From: Calycina herbarum
Lineage: Eukaryota > Ascomycota > Leotiomycetes > Helotiales > Pezizellaceae
Reading direction: 5' to 3'
Assembly: GCA_001414485.1 (NCBI GenBank)
Contig: LLEY01000318.1
Location: 1 to 30,920, forward strand
DNA length: 30,920 nt
This document shows positions 28,444 to 30,920 of this stretch, one piece after another. The number at the start of each line of letters is the position of its first letter. Positions within the stretch are counted from its first letter, which is position 1. The translations under genes were made by a program, and so were the position numbers. The notes under the pieces were generated by a model, which worked only from the letters and a program-made list of their open reading frames with translations, did no database searches and had not been told where the DNA came from.

Positions 28444-30888
28444 ATGTCTACCTCTCCTTCCGCCCCAGCCGAGACCCCCTCCTCAATTGGTAGCGGCGGT
28501 AAGGCTCCTGATTCGGTCGCAAAGCCACCCACAAAAGCAAGCAGGCAACGCTTTAAGCCTCAATTGTCGTGCACTCTGTGTAGAACTCGGAAGTAAGTTA
28601 AGATGCGTCACTCCATTTGCCATGCTCGCTGGCAATTGTGATTCGTCGTCCAATATAACGTCAACGGGCTCCCCGTGCTTGACCCTTCTGCAAATATCTC
28701 AGCTATTGCCACCACAAGAACTTGGAATATAGTTGAACTGACCACTTACAGACTCAAATGTGATCGCAATATCCCCTGTCAGAATTGTATCAAGGTTCGA
28801 TTCGGTTTCTGCTCTTCTGATAGTGTGGTTGCTGACTCCTTTCCGCTAGAGAGACCTGCAATCTTCATGTACGTTCATCCATGCTGGGCTTCGTCGTGAA
28901 AAGGCAGCAGCGGTGCAGAAGCCCGGGAACGTCGGACGCAAAGATGTTCAAAGCCAGATATCACATCTTGAGCAACTTGTTGTCTCTTTGATGAAGAAGA
29001 GTGGCGGTATTGATGCTCAGAATAGACCTGGAAGCTCACGCGGCCATTCAATTGATGACCCTCGAGCACCAGATTTCACCTTGAGCACAAGGGAAGACTG
29101 GACTGAGATTAATGGCTTGGTGAACACAACGGAATCTTTCGGAATGATAAATATTGATGATGATCAACCAAATTATGTTGGAAGCTCTCACTGGGCGGCA
29201 ATACTTGATAATGTAAGACTGGTCATATATATAAATGTGGTCTTGGAGCTTGAACTGATTGTCATGTAACAGATTGCATGCCTTAAAGATACAATTGAAA
29301 ATACAGATCCACCAAAACAAGCTCAACAAGAGGACAAGATGGCCACCCCTCAAATAACAGGGCCAGATTTACTCAACGGCTCTGTGAAAAGCGCAACTCG
29401 GACTGAGATTTTGTCCGCACTTCCAAATAGGAAGCAAGTGGATTCTCTGCTTGGGACTTACTTTGCAATCCCCGATGTTTCAAGTGAGCTTGAGCCCTTG
29501 AGTTACCTTAGAGAACAAAATTTAACATGTGTGGCCTAGGTCTCATCCATCAGCAAAAGTTCCAGCATGAGGTAAGTGGTACATGCCCCCTTGTCAGAGA
29601 GATATTAATGCTATATGTAGTGCGAGAAATTTTGGGAAGACCCTATGGAAACCCCAATAACCTGGGTCGGGTTATTGTTTGCTATTTTAGGTCAATCGCT
29701 GGGATTTGAAGTGATGGCTGGTAGAAACCCGTTCAACAATACTGGGAACGAAATTGCAGCTCGAGAACCTGCTGAGATTGTAGACATGTATCGCCACAAG
29801 ACTGTTCAATGCCTCTATTTGGGCAACTACACGGAGCCAGGTCCCTACACTGTTGAAACACTTTTACTTTACTATGTGAGCACGACCAGATGCCTCATCG
29901 ACTGAAACATATGAGCTCATTTACAATAGGTTAACGAGCATTTTCGATCACAAGATGCGCAATTTGGAACATGGATGTTGTTCGGCCTGACTATTAGATC
30001 AGCACTAAGACTGTATGAACCCTTCCCCCATCCACCCCCCTTCGATTGCAACCCTATTTCAAGTGGTCGAGATTTATCCTCATTCGCTCCTCTCATCACG
30101 TGGTCTAACGAGAAAAACATAAAACATATGCTAAAACGTTGCAGTGGACTTCATCGCGATGCTTCCCATTATCCCAAGATTTCTGTCTTTCAAGGCGAAA
30201 TGAACCGTCGTATCTGGTCGACTATCGTCCACCTTGATCTTTTGACATCTTGCCAAGTAGGTTTACCGAGAATGATTAGAGAAGGAATGCATGACGCACA
30301 ATGTCCAAGTAACCTTGTAGACGGTGAGTAACTATTTTCATGGAGAAATATATTTCTACTACTCAAATATTCACAAATAGCATTCTAACTTCAAGATTCT
30401 ATAGATGATTTCAACGAAAACTCTCTTGTTTTACCTCCTCCAAGGCCTGCTGACGACTTGACACCCATCGGTTGCTTCAACGCTAAACACCAGATCACGG
30501 AGGTTTTTGGGACAATAGTTGATCAAGCGAATTCGACAGAACTAATCTCTTACGATTCGGTGATGAAATTGGATAAAATTTTACACGTCACATTTGATCA
30601 AACACCAGGGCCATTAAAGGCATACAGCATGGAAGATTTGAAACATGGAACATCCAACATGAGAACTCAAAAATTCGGAATCGGACTGACGTTCCAGAAG
30701 TCAAAGTGTATTCTCCATCGAAAGTTCTTTGTCTTGTCAAAAACTGGCCCCACGACGTACCCATATCCCTATTCTATGAAGGCCTGTGTTGATTCTTCTA
30801 TGCATATTCTGGAGAGCCAAATTTTGATGCACCGAGAAATGCTACCCGGAATGCCTCTCTTTGAGCACAGATGGAAGTCTTCAAGCCT
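28444..30888 (+). CDS. Zn(2)-C6 fungal-type transcription factor (runs off right edge)
   Basis: Nine exons are visible: 28444-28592, 28752-28794, 28850-29212, 29273-29483, 29540-29571, 29621-29875, 29930-30012, 30145-30323 and 30405-30888. All introns are GT-AG (49-159 nt) with in-phase joins, giving about 599 residues so far; a GTGAGT donor at 30889 shows the gene continues. The zinc cluster has Cys at 43, 46, 53, 59, 62 and 71 (x2, x6, x5, x2, x8). Intron 1 splits it inside ...CRTR/KLKC. A short coiled-coil linker (QISHLEQLVVSLM) and YVGSSHWAAIL follow. The middle homology (fungal_trans) region contains FWEDPMETPITWVGLLFAIL, SALRLGLHRDASHYP, and FQGEMNRRIWSTIVHLDLL. It is expected to be a nuclear DNA-binding regulator recognising CGG-type half sites; target genes cannot be read from the sequence. 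Confidence 0.88.
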
Positions 30889-30920
30889 GTGAGTTTTCTT
30901 CCCTTTGATACTGGTAGCAC

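Noticed and set aside
28793..28806. GGTTCGATTCGG, resembling a tRNA B box
   Set aside because: It lies at the exon/intron border of the Zn(2)-C6 gene and no acceptor or anticodon arms fit around it.
29717..29904. Short C-terminal reading VSTTRCLID with a stop in the transcription factor
   Set aside because: It reads through a GTGAGC...AATAG intron (29876-29929); splicing restores the conserved VNEHFRSQDAQFGTW segment.
30890..30892. TGA as the end of the transcription-factor gene
   Set aside because: A GTGAGT donor starts at 30889, overlapping it, and family members continue beyond this point, so an intron is more likely.

Overview
The window is nuclear DNA of a filamentous ascomycete (Pezizomycotina). 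The genes carry short GT-AG introns (about 49-160 nt) with CTAAC/CTGAC-type branch sites. Gene families are typical of the group: an LtrA-like membrane protein, 2EXR proteins, a Zn(2)-C6 transcription factor, GPI-type Cys-rich secreted proteins and an ankyrin protein with an F-box-like N-terminus. Intergenic DNA is long and AT-rich, and transposon relics are present. A leotiomycete (Helotiales) would fit, but that is an inference from general style and not proven here.

Left part (1-10.5 kb): a proline-rich exon leaves the left edge on the minus strand. It is followed by a four-exon LtrA-family gene (1732-3833), a foldback element (4295-4544), a small Cys-rich GPI-type secreted protein (5682-6209), a 72-aa Cys/His microprotein (7094-7312), a decayed coding relic (about 8137-8643) and a nitroreductase-family gene (9750-10476).

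Middle part (10.9-21.3 kb): an unrecognised acidic/Ser-Pro-rich gene on the minus strand (10944-11723, 5' end unresolved), a 2EXR gene (13100-13924), and a second Cys/His microprotein (14386-14571, minus) whose metal-ligand spacing is identical to the first. A spliced gene at 15042-15630 looks broken by two frameshifts. Next come a secreted Thr-rich protein (15913-17179, minus), a GPI-type glycoprotein (18373-19330, minus) and, divergently, a 376-aa secreted Cys-rich protein (20114-21244).

Right part (21.8-30.9 kb): an ankyrin-repeat protein (21871-23194), two minus-strand 2EXR genes (23669-24616 and 25660-26740), and a 464-bp non-autonomous hAT-like element with a perfect 8-bp target duplication (26934-27397). 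A nine-exon (so far) Zn(2)-C6 transcription factor (28444-30888) runs off the right edge.

The genes do not form an evident metabolic pathway or biosynthetic cluster. The window reads as an accessory-like region rich in lineage-expanded families (2EXR, microproteins, secreted proteins) and small mobile elements. The most distinctive observations are the hAT-like MITE with intact TSD, the two collinear Cys/His microproteins, the 250-bp foldback element and the frameshifted gene at 15 kb.
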